IMG/VR virus record: IMGVR_UViG_3300045996_000612
Location: 1-64,000 of that record
Length of the DNA stretch: 64,000 bases
Strand: one strand, 5' to 3'
Source: a virus
Positions 1 through 8,166 of this stretch are shown here, piece by piece (within the stretch, counting starts at the first letter, position 1; every line of letters starts with the position of its first letter). The notes beneath the pieces are model-generated. The model saw nothing but the letters and a program-made list of their open reading frames with translations, was not told the DNA's origin and ran no database searches. A program made the position numbers and the translations under genes.

Positions 1-169
1 TGATCGCCACCACTCCGCCGCCGGAAGCTGCCGCCTGCATGGCGGCCACGCCACCCGAGTGCATGACCAGGTGCCCGGCAGCCGATGCGCTCATGGCCTG
101 CTGCGCGGCACCGAACCCGAAGTGCGTTTCGTTGCCATTCATCGGGGTGACGTTGAGCGGGTAGCGCAT
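1..169 (-). CDS. 5' part of a late virion-operon protein (partial, cut by window start)
   Basis: The first 56 codons of a gene that runs off the left edge. It starts at an ATG (167-169) two bases after the stop of the upstream tail-fibre-like gene, with an AGGA six bases before the start. The visible protein begins MRYPLNVTPMNGNETHFGFG and then becomes Ala/Gly/Ser-rich. I do not recognise the family. Its neighbours are tail or fibre proteins, so a small structural protein is likely. If the genome is circular, the gene fragment at 63907-64000 is probably its 3' end. Confidence 0.7.
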   Translation of the reverse strand, partial: MRYPLNVTPMNGNETHFGFGAAQQAMSASAAGHLVMHSGGVAAMQAAASGGGVVAI

Positions 170-171
170 GA

Positions 172-591
172 TCAGTCCTGCGAGGCAGTCAGCGCGTTGA
201 TGTCGAAGACGAACACGTCGCCGGTCTTGAGCGTGCGCGCGGTCTGTAATGGGGCATGGATGCGCATCGTGCCGCCGGTGCTCTCGTAGAACACCGACCA
301 GTGGGTCACGGTCAGGTCCAGCTCACCGTTGTAGGACGGGTAGGTGATCTGGTTGCTGTTCTTCGACTCGCCGTCGACCGCCGCGCTCCAGCCGCTGCCG
401 ATCGCGCCGCCCTGCTCGGCGTGCCGGCGCAGGTAGCCCGGCCACTGGTCCAGCGTCACCTCGTTGGTGCCAGCGCCGCCCGGATCGCCCGTGTGCAGCG
501 CAATCCAGGTCTGGGTCGGCAGGGGCAACGGAATGCCGCGCAGTACCGCGTTGATGACGTCTTGTTTCGTTTGATCCGATGCTGCTGCCAT
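172..591 (-). CDS. Phage tail-fibre-like virion protein
   Basis: A 139-residue protein whose middle (W-I-A-L-H-T-G-D-P-G near residue 30, followed by N-E-V) matches a signature I know from small phage tail-fibre or tail-appendage proteins. The rest is predicted beta-rich and ends in a hydrophobic F-V-F-D-I-N stretch. It lies in the late minus operon between a head-tail adaptor candidate and the partial gene at the window edge. It probably forms part of the tail or a side appendage. The family match is from memory of the motif; the exact position in the virion is inference. Confidence 0.65.
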   Translation of the reverse strand: MAAASDQTKQDVINAVLRGIPLPLPTQTWIALHTGDPGGAGTNEVTLDQWPGYLRRHAEQGGAIGSGWSAAVDGESKNSNQITYPSYNGELDLTVTHWSVFYESTGGTMRIHAPLQTARTLKTGDVFVFDINALTASQD

Positions 592-600
592 GGTGAGTCC

Positions 601-1221
601 TTAGAAATAGTTGGGTTTCGTTCGTGTCCGGGCGCGTTGCTGGCCTGAGCTGCCGCTGTGTTGCAGGCTCACCAGTTTGGCTTCGAACGACGACGCACAA
701 ACCGCCGCTAGTTCTCTATCGGTGTATGGCTTGTCCCTCATGACCAGGATGCGCGCGAGGGCGCCCTGCGCGATGGTTTCCCGGTACTGGTCGGCCAGGA
801 AGTCGGGCACCTCATCGCAGTCCTGCGACGGCTTGAGCCACATGCTGATGCGCACGTTTCCCGCTTTTCCGGGAATCAGGCGCATGGTGTTCAGGTCGAT
901 CTGGGTCAGGTAGCGCGGCTCACCCTCGACTTCGCCGACGCGCCAGCCCGGTACGTGCTCATCGAGCCACGCCGTGGTCTTGGGCTCGACCTTCTGGCCA
1001 TCGAAGAACACGCTCTCGATGTCCATCAGCACGGCGCCATACGGGGCGATGATCGCCTCGGCGTCCTGCGCCGACACTTCGAACTCGTCTTCGTGGCGCC
1101 ACAGGCGTGTTCTCTCGCAGAACTCGATGGCCGCCTGCCGGATGCCGAAGAACGCCGTGGGTTCGGCCAGGCCGGGCGCGTACGGGTTCATGCTCTTGAG
1201 GAATTCGCTCAGGTCTTTCAT
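601..1221 (-). CDS. Head-tail adaptor / neck-like virion protein
   Basis: A 206-residue protein (start MKDLSEFLKSMNPYAPGLAE) overlapping the upstream adaptor gene by four bases (ATGA), a sign of translational coupling. The N-terminal helical region followed by a segment on catalytic-free beta structure and an R-E-T-I-A-Q-G-A-L helix is typical of podoviral connector proteins that follow the adaptor gene. The C terminus is basic (R-A-R-T-R-T-K-P-N). A role in closing the head or joining the tail is inferred from order and size, not from a clear motif. Confidence 0.6.
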   Translation of the reverse strand: MKDLSEFLKSMNPYAPGLAEPTAFFGIRQAAIEFCERTRLWRHEDEFEVSAQDAEAIIAPYGAVLMDIESVFFDGQKVEPKTTAWLDEHVPGWRVGEVEGEPRYLTQIDLNTMRLIPGKAGNVRISMWLKPSQDCDEVPDFLADQYRETIAQGALARILVMRDKPYTDRELAAVCASSFEAKLVSLQHSGSSGQQRARTRTKPNYF

Positions 1222-1901
1222 ACGCTGTTCCCGGTAGCGGAGTTGACTTGCGCGGCCTGCGACGGCGCGCCGATGGCATCGGTGAATGCCTGGTAGTGGA
1301 TGGTCGCCACAGCACCGTTGGCCACCTCGTCGTCCTTGGTGTGGCAGCGATACAGCGCCCAGTTGATGATGGCGTTGGTGAATTCTGGGCGGATGTCGAG
1401 CGTGTCGGCCGCATTCGCCACCTGCGGCGGGGCTTTGGACACCAGCACCTCCACCTTCGCGCCAGAGACGGCTGGCGGGTAGACGTAGAACGTGGTCGGG
1501 CTGCGCTCGTCGATCATGTAGTGCCGGGTTTCGCGCGCCTTGGCGCTGTGCCAGTCCGGGTCCGAGGCGTTCAGCGCCTGCTGGTCGACGATGCTGATGA
1601 CGCGCCCGCCGGTGCCCGTGGCCTTGATGTTGCGCACCACGTTCAGAAGCTGCGCCGCACCTTCCGAGCACTGCTGAAAGGTGCCGCCCACCAGTTCCAT
1701 GACTTCGGTGACAGCGCGCGCGGCAGGCCGGCGCAGCACGATCTCAGCCGCGGCGTCGTTGAACCAGCCAATGCGCTCCTCTTCCGTCCAGCGCGTGCGG
1801 TCCTCGTCGTTCATCAGCCGGTCCAGGCGAACCAGCAGATCCTCGACGGGGATGCCCGAGCTCGCAGCGGCATTCGATGCGCTGCTGATGATGATGGTCA
1901 T
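1218..1901 (-). CDS. Head-to-tail adaptor protein, phage DUF6682-like
   Basis: A 227-residue protein with an N-terminal helix containing L-L-V-R-L-D-R-L-M-N-D and W-T-E-E-E-R-I-G-W-F-N-D-A, which I recognise as the start of a widespread podoviral adaptor family. The pattern 'aspartate-arginine-x-x-x-W-x-x-x-E-x-x-x-W-x-N' is characteristic. It overlaps both neighbours by four bases. By family knowledge it would stack below the portal and form the connector. The gene is unusually far from the capsid gene because fibre- and decoration-like genes sit between them. Confidence 0.65.
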   Translation of the reverse strand: MTIIISSASNAAASSGIPVEDLLVRLDRLMNDEDRTRWTEEERIGWFNDAAAEIVLRRPAARAVTEVMELVGGTFQQCSEGAAQLLNVVRNIKATGTGGRVISIVDQQALNASDPDWHSAKARETRHYMIDERSPTTFYVYPPAVSGAKVEVLVSKAPPQVANAADTLDIRPEFTNAIINWALYRCHTKDDEVANGAVATIHYQAFTDAIGAPSQAAQVNSATGNSV

Positions 1902-2188
1902 TGCTCGACTCCTTTGGACAGGCGCCCGGCCGGCGGCGAGTGGTAGCGGGTCTTTTCCTTTTCATGGGCCAGCACGCAGTGGTTCGGGCCTTGGCGCAGG
2001 ATGCGCTCGAACACCCAGTCGATCACCGCTTTCCAGAATTTGTAGGGGTTGCGATGCCCGAGCCGCCCGCACCGCGCTGACAGGGTTTCGTCCGGCCAGG
2101 TCTCGCTGCTGAACGGGTTCGACAGCACGTTCAGGAGCTGGTCGACCGCCACAAAGATCAGGTACAGCGCGCGAAGAATTGGCTTCAC
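1898..2188 (-). CDS. Small conserved phage late protein, GTG start
   Basis: A 96-residue protein starting V/M-K-P-I-L-R-A-L-Y-L-I-F. The start is a GTG at 2186-2188 chosen because AGGAGG lies five bases upstream and no ATG is available. It has a hydrophobic N-terminal helix and a central S-N-P-F-S-S-E-T-W-P-D-E-T-L-S motif, followed by L-S-A-R-C-G-R-L-G, a pattern that occurs in small phage late proteins of unknown role. It overlaps the downstream adaptor gene by four bases. Function unknown; the N terminus may be membrane-associated. Confidence 0.7.
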   Translation of the reverse strand: MKPILRALYLIFVAVDQLLNVLSNPFSSETWPDETLSARCGRLGHRNPYKFWKAVIDWVFERILRQGPNHCVLAHEKEKTRYHSPPAGRLSKGVEQ

Positions 2189-2196
2189 GATTCCTC

Positions 2197-2538
2197 CTAC
2201 AGTTTGGATGCTGCAATGAACATGGCGTCGATCTCGGCTTCTGTCTTGCCCAGCGCCGGCACCACAGTGGTGAGCAACGGGTCGTCCCGCCGCACGGTAT
2301 TGCTGTATTCGAACTTGGCGAGCGCCTTGGCGCGCACCACCGGATCGTTGATGGCGTTCAGCACCGCATTCACCTGGTCGAGCAATCCAGCGTCGATCAG
2401 GATGGCGCGGGCCTGCCACATCGCCACCTGCTCCGGCACCAACTCCTCGGCAGCCGCAGCGGCGCGCGCGTCGATTTCAGCCGCTTCCGCTGGAGTGGCG
2501 TCGCGCACTACGCCGCTGTCCATGATCTTATGCGTCAT
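2197..2538 (-). CDS. Small late virion-operon protein, Ala-rich helical
   Basis: A 113-residue, mostly helical protein. It has an Ala/Glu-rich segment (residues 14-35) and a regular C-terminal half rich in V, A and L. It overlaps the upstream fibre gene by four bases (ATGA), so the two are probably translated together. Proteins of this size and placement often assist tail-fibre assembly or sit next to tail proteins (XkdW-like), but I see no diagnostic motif. Function unknown. Confidence 0.6.
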   Translation of the reverse strand: MTHKIMDSGVVRDATPAEAAEIDARAAAAAEELVPEQVAMWQARAILIDAGLLDQVNAVLNAINDPVVRAKALAKFEYSNTVRRDDPLLTTVVPALGKTEAEIDAMFIAASKL

Positions 2539-3977
2539 GCGTTTCTCATCCCATAGACGCGCACGGTGCCTGCATTGATATTCCCAGTACCTGGCGCCAA
2601 CCTGAAGCCGGACAAAGCACCGCCACCAGCCGAATAAAGCCCCTCGGCGATGTGAGACTGGATGCCCGAACTGGTACTGAAGCTGCCGCGTACCCCGATG
2701 GTTCGCGCATTACCTGCGCTAGTGTCGTTGACGTTGCGAATATCCAGGGTCAAACTTGCTCGATTGGACGCCCCTGCCGTCATCGAGTTGGTCACGGACA
2801 AATACGTGCTGGCAAAAGAGGAAGATGTTGCTGCGTGCGCATTTGCTCCGATGAAGCTGTTGCCAGTCGTCTCCACAACGCCATTTTTTGCGAACCAGAA
2901 TTGGAGCGATGCTGCAGCAGAAACGGAAAGCCCCTGTATCTCTACGATATAGCGGTCGCAGGAGCTCGTAAAAATGCTCGGGAAGTCGATCGCCGCCACC
3001 GGCGTGCTGACGGTCGCACTGCCCAGCAGCACCAGGGCCGGCGAAGGCAGATCCGACATCATCGCCACCGTCCCGTCCTTATCCGGGAAGGTGTAGGTGC
3101 GTGCCGCGGTGGCCGCGCTGACCAGTTGCGAGACGATGGTGCCGGCCGCGTTCTTCAGGTTGATGGCGAAGCCGGTCAGGCCGGCAAAGCCGCCGCTGGC
3201 GTCCTTGGCCGATGCGTTCTGCTTGCTGGTGCCCAGGTCGCTGATCTGGCGCTGCAGTTTGCCGATCGCGGCAAGGACAGTGTCCGTCGCCGCCGCTACC
3301 GCGCCGCTCGCGGTCGACAGCCCCGTCAGGGCCGTCGCCAGCACGCGCTCGGCGGTGAAGTAGAGGCGACCGCCTTCAGGCACGTTCGTCGTGTTGATCA
3401 CCACATCAGCAGATTCGTCCGGCCCAATGCCATTGACCGTTCCGACACTGCCCTGCAGCAGCCCGGTGGCGCGCAGCTTCCCATCTTCGTCGAGCGCCAG
3501 CCCTTCACCGATAACGACAGCGCCTGGCGTGGTGGTGGTTGCCTTCGGCGGGTTCGTCGCCAGTTCCGCAAGCGCGGCTTGCATAGTGGTGCTGCTGATC
3601 GTCGGGGTCGGCAGAAAGCCGATCATCGACGCTCCACTGGGCGAGCGCAGCGATGCCAGCCCGTCGTCCGGGTTCTCGATGCGGTGGAACTCCTGCCCCT
3701 TGAGGATGCCGCCCATGTAGACCTGCGCCTGGTAGGCGCCGTCCGACACGTACGCGGCGTACCGCCCCAGATTGTCGGTGCTCAGTGGGTTGGCGAGCGG
3801 CGTGCCATCCTCGTCGGCGAACAGGGCCGCCAGCACGCCGGTCTTGTGGTCGACGATCCTCACGTCAGCACCTGCGATGCGCGTGCCGCTTTCGTTCTGG
3901 ACGACGCCTTCGATGCGCTCGACGTACGCCCCTGGTGGGAGCGATGAGCCATCTTCGATGTCGATAAAGATTGGCAT
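2535..3977 (-). CDS. Tail fibre / head-fibre-like structural protein
   Basis: A 480-residue protein. Residues about 10-100 form a beta-sandwich-like domain (V-R-I-V-D-H..., T-P-L-A-N-P-L-S-T-D-N-L-G-R-Y) that is clearly related to the N terminus of the protein at 4454-5704. The middle is a Thr/Ala-rich shaft with T-P-G-A-V-V-I-G-E-G-L, and the motif Y-T-F-P-D-K-D-G-T-V-A near residue 305 is common in phage fibre shafts. The C-terminal third is Ser/Thr/Ala-rich and likely the receptor-binding or knob region. Fibre is the most likely role; its attachment to head or tail is unknown. Confidence 0.7.
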   Translation of the reverse strand: MPIFIDIEDGSSLPPGAYVERIEGVVQNESGTRIAGADVRIVDHKTGVLAALFADEDGTPLANPLSTDNLGRYAAYVSDGAYQAQVYMGGILKGQEFHRIENPDDGLASLRSPSGASMIGFLPTPTISSTTMQAALAELATNPPKATTTTPGAVVIGEGLALDEDGKLRATGLLQGSVGTVNGIGPDESADVVINTTNVPEGGRLYFTAERVLATALTGLSTASGAVAAATDTVLAAIGKLQRQISDLGTSKQNASAKDASGGFAGLTGFAINLKNAAGTIVSQLVSAATAARTYTFPDKDGTVAMMSDLPSPALVLLGSATVSTPVAAIDFPSIFTSSCDRYIVEIQGLSVSAAASLQFWFAKNGVVETTGNSFIGANAHAATSSSFASTYLSVTNSMTAGASNRASLTLDIRNVNDTSAGNARTIGVRGSFSTSSGIQSHIAEGLYSAGGGALSGFRLAPGTGNINAGTVRVYGMRNA

Positions 3978-3986
3978 AGTCGGCCC

Positions 3987-4466
3987 TTAGCGCTGAATTG
4001 CTGGCCCGAGCCAGATGATGATGTTGACGGTCTTGCCGGTCCATGCCGGGGTGGCCGCGTCAGCCGCGACACGCAGCACCAGGCGTCCGTTGAGCCCGTT
4101 CTGCTTCATGCAGCGCCCGGTCGTGTCAACGATCTTGCTGCCGCCGGCGGTGCGCCCCAAGGTGGTGATGTTGTTCTGCCACATGCGCCCGTCGATATTC
4201 ACGATGGTGGCATTGTCGACGGTGACGCCAAGATCGAATGCGACGGTCGGCGTGGCGTTCGTGTCGACCTGGCCGTCGATGGTCAGCGCCCAATGCAGGA
4301 TCTGCCACGCCTGGATGGAGCCATTCGGGAACAGTTCGACCAGATCGCCCAGCGTGGGCGTGCCCGTGAACGTGTACTCTGCATAGACGACAGAATAGAG
4401 GTTGGCCTGCCGGGTCAGGTCAAAGTGCGAGGTCTTACCATTGTTGGTGTTGATCAGGAGCGCCAT
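3987..4466 (-). CDS. Capsid-associated or fibre-associated protein, distant paralogue of the 6398-6883 product
   Basis: A 159-residue beta-rich protein. Around residues 40-80 it carries G-D-L-V-E-L-F-P-N-G-S-I followed by an I-D-G-...-N-A-T-P-T-V-A-F-D-L-G pattern. The product of 6398-6883 has the same spacing (N-D-Q-F-D-I-G-I-L-P-A-N-H-T-I ... S-N-G-T-P-L-I-T-L-D-A-G). I read them as remote paralogues. Both sit just downstream of the major capsid gene, so a decoration or cement role is possible. It overlaps the upstream gene by 13 bases. Confidence 0.55.
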   Translation of the reverse strand: MALLINTNNGKTSHFDLTRQANLYSVVYAEYTFTGTPTLGDLVELFPNGSIQAWQILHWALTIDGQVDTNATPTVAFDLGVTVDNATIVNIDGRMWQNNITTLGRTAGGSKIVDTTGRCMKQNGLNGRLVLRVAADAATPAWTGKTVNIIIWLGPAIQR

Positions 4467-5704
4467 TTTTTCGCCTCAAGGCAGGAAAATTCACGGACCA
4501 GGATCGAGCGCTCAACAATGCAGCTTGGCACCGTCGAGCATGGCATCCCGGTCGTGGTCAGCGGGCCGCTCACTTCGTACAGCCCCAGGCGCGGGATGAT
4601 GTCGATGTAGCGGCCTGCCGCGTTTCGCGGGTGGCTGGTGGCGCCTTCGACGTGGAACCAGAGTTCTCCGTTGAACGTGGCTTTGAAGTAGCCCCGACCA
4701 CCATCGCGGATGCGCCGATCGTCCAGGTAAAAATCCAGCACGATCTCGTTGTAGCTGGTGCCGGACAGAATGCGTCCGGGCGTGCCACTTCGGAAATGAA
4801 CGCGGCGCGTGTCGGCGTCGCTCCACTTCATGTAGGAGCTGATCGAATCCGGGTCGTTGCTGGCCATGCCCATGCCCTCGACCATCGTGTGAAGTTCCGG
4901 GTACAGCATCGTCCCATCGAGGTTGAAATACAGAGGCGACGACGCTGTATTGAGCTGGCCAGGGCTGAACACGTTGTCGCCCTGCGTGTCGCCAGCCTGG
5001 GCGAGCGAGAAAATCGACCCGGTGAACTGCTTGATCCCGGCAGTGAGCTTGTCGGCCCAGCCGTTGCTGTTGGGATGGTTCAAGCGAAACGCCAGGTACA
5101 TGCGGTAATGCGTCTGGAACTTGAGCGGCTGGCCGTAGGCGAGCGCGCGCGGGCGGTTGATCGTGACCAGGTGCGAAGGCAGGATCGTGAATTTCCAGGA
5201 GCACATATCCGCATCGGGGATGGCGCTGGTGATCACGCCAGATGCGCCCATGCCGGCCTTGTCATTCACGCGAGACAGGATGCTGCTCACATCCGCAGCG
5301 CCAGATCGAATATCGGCGCCCGTGGTCAGTTGACCGTTGCCGTACAACATGGCGAAGGGGAACTGCGACAGGTCACGCTGGCGCCCGGACAGGAAGTGAT
5401 CGGACGTTTCCCTGGGGTAGCCAGGATTGATCGGCGCGATCTCGTCAGCCGGGTCGAACAGCACCACACGATACTGCTTCTTCTGCACACCATCGACCGA
5501 AAGGACGACCTCATACTGGCCGTTGGGCGCGCGGAACTCGTAGTAGCCGCTCGCATCAGAGGTAAATGGATTGTCCAGCGGGGTCGCACCGTCGGCGTAG
5601 TAGAGCGACGCCAGGGTGGTCGTGCCGGCCAGGTTGACCCGCACCACGGCGCCGGCTACCGGGCGACTCTTCCTGCTGACGATGGTGTGATCGTGGCGAT
5701 CCAT
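4454..5704 (-). CDS. Fibre-like structural protein with N-terminal adaptor beta-sandwich
   Basis: A 416-residue protein. Residues about 15-85 match the N-terminal domain of the 2535-3977 protein: a T-P-L-D-N-P-F-T-S-D-A-S-G-Y-Y block, then N-G-Q-Y-E-V-V-L. This domain probably docks both proteins to the same virion site. The C-terminal 300 residues are rich in aromatic and polar residues (W-F-H-V-E-G, S-Y-M-K-W-S-D) and look like a carbohydrate-binding or jelly-roll fold, but no enzyme motif is evident. It lies between the capsid gene and the adaptors, an unusual place for a fibre. Confidence 0.6.
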   Translation of the reverse strand: MDRHDHTIVSRKSRPVAGAVVRVNLAGTTTLASLYYADGATPLDNPFTSDASGYYEFRAPNGQYEVVLSVDGVQKKQYRVVLFDPADEIAPINPGYPRETSDHFLSGRQRDLSQFPFAMLYGNGQLTTGADIRSGAADVSSILSRVNDKAGMGASGVITSAIPDADMCSWKFTILPSHLVTINRPRALAYGQPLKFQTHYRMYLAFRLNHPNSNGWADKLTAGIKQFTGSIFSLAQAGDTQGDNVFSPGQLNTASSPLYFNLDGTMLYPELHTMVEGMGMASNDPDSISSYMKWSDADTRRVHFRSGTPGRILSGTSYNEIVLDFYLDDRRIRDGGRGYFKATFNGELWFHVEGATSHPRNAAGRYIDIIPRLGLYEVSGPLTTTGMPCSTVPSCIVERSILVREFSCLEAKKWRS

Positions 5705-5722
5705 GCTGCTCCTTCAGGCGAT

Positions 5723-6325
5723 TTATTCGGCCAACTTCTTGCGCAGGTTCTCGACGCTGACGTTGTGGTGCGGCTTGACGCCAAATTTGGCGACATGCTG
5801 CTCGACCAGAGCGGCGCGCTCATCCTTTCCGTCGACCTTGCCGTCGCCGTTGACGTCAGCCTGCAGGCCGTCCAGCACTTCGTCGATCAGGTCTTCACGG
5901 GTCGGGCCTTCGAGCTCATTCCACTCCTGCACGTCCAGGCCGGATGCCTTGTGGGCGCGCGCGACGATCTCGCCGAGCTGGTAGGTCTTGCCGTGGATGG
6001 TGAAGTTGGCCGGGTGGCTGTCGCTGCCGAGCAGGATGTCCTGCTGCGCCGGCGACAGGTCAGGCAGTTGTACATCGCCGACGGCAACGGAGCCATCGGG
6101 GTAGTTCTTGACGTAGGCCTTGGTCTCGACTGGCGCGGCAACTGGCTTCTCGCCACCCTTGTAAATGCGGTATCCCTCGGGGATCGACAGGAAACGGGCG
6201 ACGTGCTCGTCGTCCTGTACATCGGCGACGTGCGCGCCGTCAGCCAGCGGGGCGAAGTGGTAGTCGATCTTGCCGAGTTCGACATGGGTGCCGCCCTCGC
6301 GCTTCAGTTTGCATTCGATGTCCAT
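5723..6325 (-). CDS. Late protein with EF-hand-like loop and C-terminal HeH/LEM-like domain
   Basis: A 200-residue protein. Residues 157-169 read D-V-N-G-D-G-K-V-D-G-K-D-E, which fits a dockerin or EF-hand calcium loop (D157, N159, D161, D165, D168). The last 35 residues (V-A-K-F-G-V-K-P-H-H-N-V-S-V-E-N-L-R-K-K-L) resemble the helix-extended-loop-helix (HeH) tail found on several phage capsid-region proteins. The N-terminal half is beta-rich. It is the first gene after the internal terminator at 6357-6382. A capsid or chaperone role is inferred; no function is proven by the sequence. Confidence 0.6.
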   Translation of the reverse strand: MDIECKLKREGGTHVELGKIDYHFAPLADGAHVADVQDDEHVARFLSIPEGYRIYKGGEKPVAAPVETKAYVKNYPDGSVAVGDVQLPDLSPAQQDILLGSDSHPANFTIHGKTYQLGEIVARAHKASGLDVQEWNELEGPTREDLIDEVLDGLQADVNGDGKVDGKDERAALVEQHVAKFGVKPHHNVSVENLRKKLAE

Positions 6326-6356
6326 GCTGCTCTCCCTGATTTTATGGTGGTGATGC

Positions 6357-6382
6357 GAAAACAGGGGCAGCTAAGCCCCTGT
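6357..6382 (-). terminator. Rho-independent terminator after the capsid and capsid-associated genes
   Basis: On the minus strand an 8-bp stem (ACAGGGGC / GCCCCTGT) with a 6-base loop is followed by TTTTCG. It lies 15 bases past the stop of the 6398-6883 gene and before the next gene, so it should lower expression of downstream genes relative to the capsid genes rather than end the operon. Confidence 0.75.
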
Positions 6383-6397
6383 CTTGTCCGGCCTTGC

Positions 6398-6883
6398 TTA
6401 GAACTGCAGGCGGTGGTCGGCGGCGTGCATCGTGAGGCGCAGGCGAATACGGCCAGCCTGTGCAGTTGCCGGCGCCGCCGTCACCTTGACGCCGATCGAG
6501 CGGTCAACTTCGGACGGCAAAATGGTGAACGCTTGCAGTTTGGCTGGGCGCACACCCGAAGTGCCGGTGCGAGCGCCCTGGTCGGCGAAAAACAGTTGGT
6601 TCCCGCACGCACGCGCGCTGACGGTATCGCCTGGCGTGCCGGTCAGCAGACCGGCGTCGAGGGTAATCAGCGGGGTACCGTTCGAGTCCAGATCATCGAC
6701 GATCAGAATGGCGTCGGTGATGGTGTGGTTCGCCGGCAGGATGCCGATATCGAACTGGTCATTCAGCAGCAACTGGCCAGCGGTGACGTCGATGAAGTAG
6801 TCGTTGACCACAGGCTGACCGGCTGCAGGCGAGGTGGCGGTCACGTACTGGCCGGTGATGAACTTGGAAGCGTAAGTTGCCAT
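6398..6883 (-). CDS. Capsid-associated (decoration-like) protein next to the major capsid gene
   Basis: A 161-residue beta-rich protein (start MATYASKFITGQYV at ATG 6881-6883). It lies directly downstream of the major capsid gene and just before a strong terminator, so both should be expressed at high level. Residues 20-40 read N-D-Y-F-I-D-V-T-A-G-Q-L-L-L. The fold pattern is shared with the 3987-4466 product. Position and expected dose suggest a head decoration or cement protein, but no family-specific motif is recognised. Confidence 0.6.
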   Translation of the reverse strand: MATYASKFITGQYVTATSPAAGQPVVNDYFIDVTAGQLLLNDQFDIGILPANHTITDAILIVDDLDSNGTPLITLDAGLLTGTPGDTVSARACGNQLFFADQGARTGTSGVRPAKLQAFTILPSEVDRSIGVKVTAAPATAQAGRIRLRLTMHAADHRLQF

Positions 6884-6958
6884 GTAAAGCTCCTGAGATT
6901 GTGTGTGTGAAGTCGTGCCCAGATGGACTGGCCCAGATGTCACTCCGGGCCGTCACGA

Positions 6959-8062
6959 TCAGGCTGCGTTCGGATCTTTCGCAGCGGTGTCGATCGAGAT
7001 CACACCGAAGTCCTTGTTGTTGAAACGGGCCTTCTTGATGCCGGCGATGAAGCCCGACGCGATCTGCGGGTTGTTGCCGAAGTCGTCGACTTCCTCTTCC
7101 CAGGTGTAGCGCATGCCACCGCCCGAGTTGCCGTAGGCGACCACGCCAGCCTGGCGGCCCAGGAACAGGGCGCGCGCGGCGTTCACGTTCGAGCTGGCGC
7201 CGTAGTCGCTGAAGCGGATGACCGAGCGGTGCGCATGCAGCACGGTGTTGCCCAGCAGGCCAAGCTGACCCTTGAAGATCGGGTTGTTGCGACCTTCGCT
7301 GGCAGCGGCTGCCTTCTGGAAGTCCACCCAGCCAGCGGTGTCGGCGGTGCGCAGATCGAATGCCTGGTCTTCCGACATCAGCAGCACATACTGATCTTCG
7401 GCGCCGTTGCTAACCGGGACCATGTTGGCGGTTTCCGGGTTACGGGCTTGCATCATTTTGCCCTTATTCTGGGCACGCTCGACAACCAAACGGGTCATCT
7501 TGTCGGCGGCGGTCAGGGTCGCCTTGCTGGTCGCCGGGCCGGCGTACAAAATGTGATCGGCGTCCGGTGCCTGCAGGGCGTTACCGGCGAAGCCAGCGAA
7601 GGAGGTGTCTTCGATGAAGTCCTCGTTGATGCCGCGCGCGCCCGACAGGTAGATGAAGAAGAATTCGTCGACCAGCTTGGCGAAGTAGTCGGACAGGCGG
7701 CCCTTACCGATCTTGCGCACGTCGTGGACGATGCGCTTGCGGCTCATCTTGCCGCCCAGATCGATACCGTGACGCACCTGGTCGATGACCACTTCGTCGG
7801 TGAAGAACTTGATGCCTTCGGTCTTGCCCTTCAGCTTGGCGTCGCCGTAGGTCGGCTTGCCACGGAGCTGGACGCACAGGTCGAACGACACGCGATCGCC
7901 GGCGTCGGACTCCAGGTCGTTCTTCTTCTGGATGATGTGGTTGTCCGAGTCGCCGATGAAACGGCCCTCGAAGTAGGATTTGCGCGCGTGGTCGATCGCC
8001 AGGTTGGTCGACCACTTCTTTTGGGTCTTGACGTCGGAAGTACCGAATACGGTGCCGCTCAT
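6959..8062 (-). CDS. Major capsid protein, N4-gp56 (DUF4043) family
   Basis: A 367-residue protein. The N-terminal part (T-Q-K-K-W-S-T near residue 14, A-R-K-S-Y-F-E-G-R-F-I-G) and the central G-K-M-S-R-K-R-I-V-H-D-V-R segment followed by Y-F-A-K-L-V-D-E-F-F-F-I-Y-L-S-G are characteristic of the N4-gp56 major capsid family as I remember it. It would form the icosahedral shell. Its own promoter lies at 8134-8162 with a leader of about 65 bases, giving strong late expression. It follows portal and scaffold, separated from them by a CsrA-like gene and an inserted HNH gene. Confidence 0.85.
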   Translation of the reverse strand: MSGTVFGTSDVKTQKKWSTNLAIDHARKSYFEGRFIGDSDNHIIQKKNDLESDAGDRVSFDLCVQLRGKPTYGDAKLKGKTEGIKFFTDEVVIDQVRHGIDLGGKMSRKRIVHDVRKIGKGRLSDYFAKLVDEFFFIYLSGARGINEDFIEDTSFAGFAGNALQAPDADHILYAGPATSKATLTAADKMTRLVVERAQNKGKMMQARNPETANMVPVSNGAEDQYVLLMSEDQAFDLRTADTAGWVDFQKAAAASEGRNNPIFKGQLGLLGNTVLHAHRSVIRFSDYGASSNVNAARALFLGRQAGVVAYGNSGGGMRYTWEEEVDDFGNNPQIASGFIAGIKKARFNNKDFGVISIDTAAKDPNAA

Positions 8063-8133
8063 GGTGGAGTGCCTTTCAAAAGAGTTGATGGTTCAACGCT
8101 TTTCGGCACGTCCTGCGCGGAAAAACTGGTACG

Positions 8134-8162
8134 ATTATCCGACGGATGGTTAGAAAATGCAA
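8134..8162 (-). promoter_or_regulatory. Sigma70-type promoter in front of the major capsid gene
   Basis: Minus strand: TTGCAT, 17-base spacer, GATAAT. Each hexamer matches the consensus at five or four of six positions with ideal spacing. It lies just after the start of the intergenic gap between the HNH gene and the capsid gene, so it would restore strong transcription of the capsid gene independent of the inserted HNH gene. Confidence 0.65.
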
Positions 8163-8166
8163 CCGT

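Noticed and set aside
4631-6910. A 759-codon plus-strand frame
   Set aside because: Antisense of four late genes; no ribosome site, no recognisable domain.
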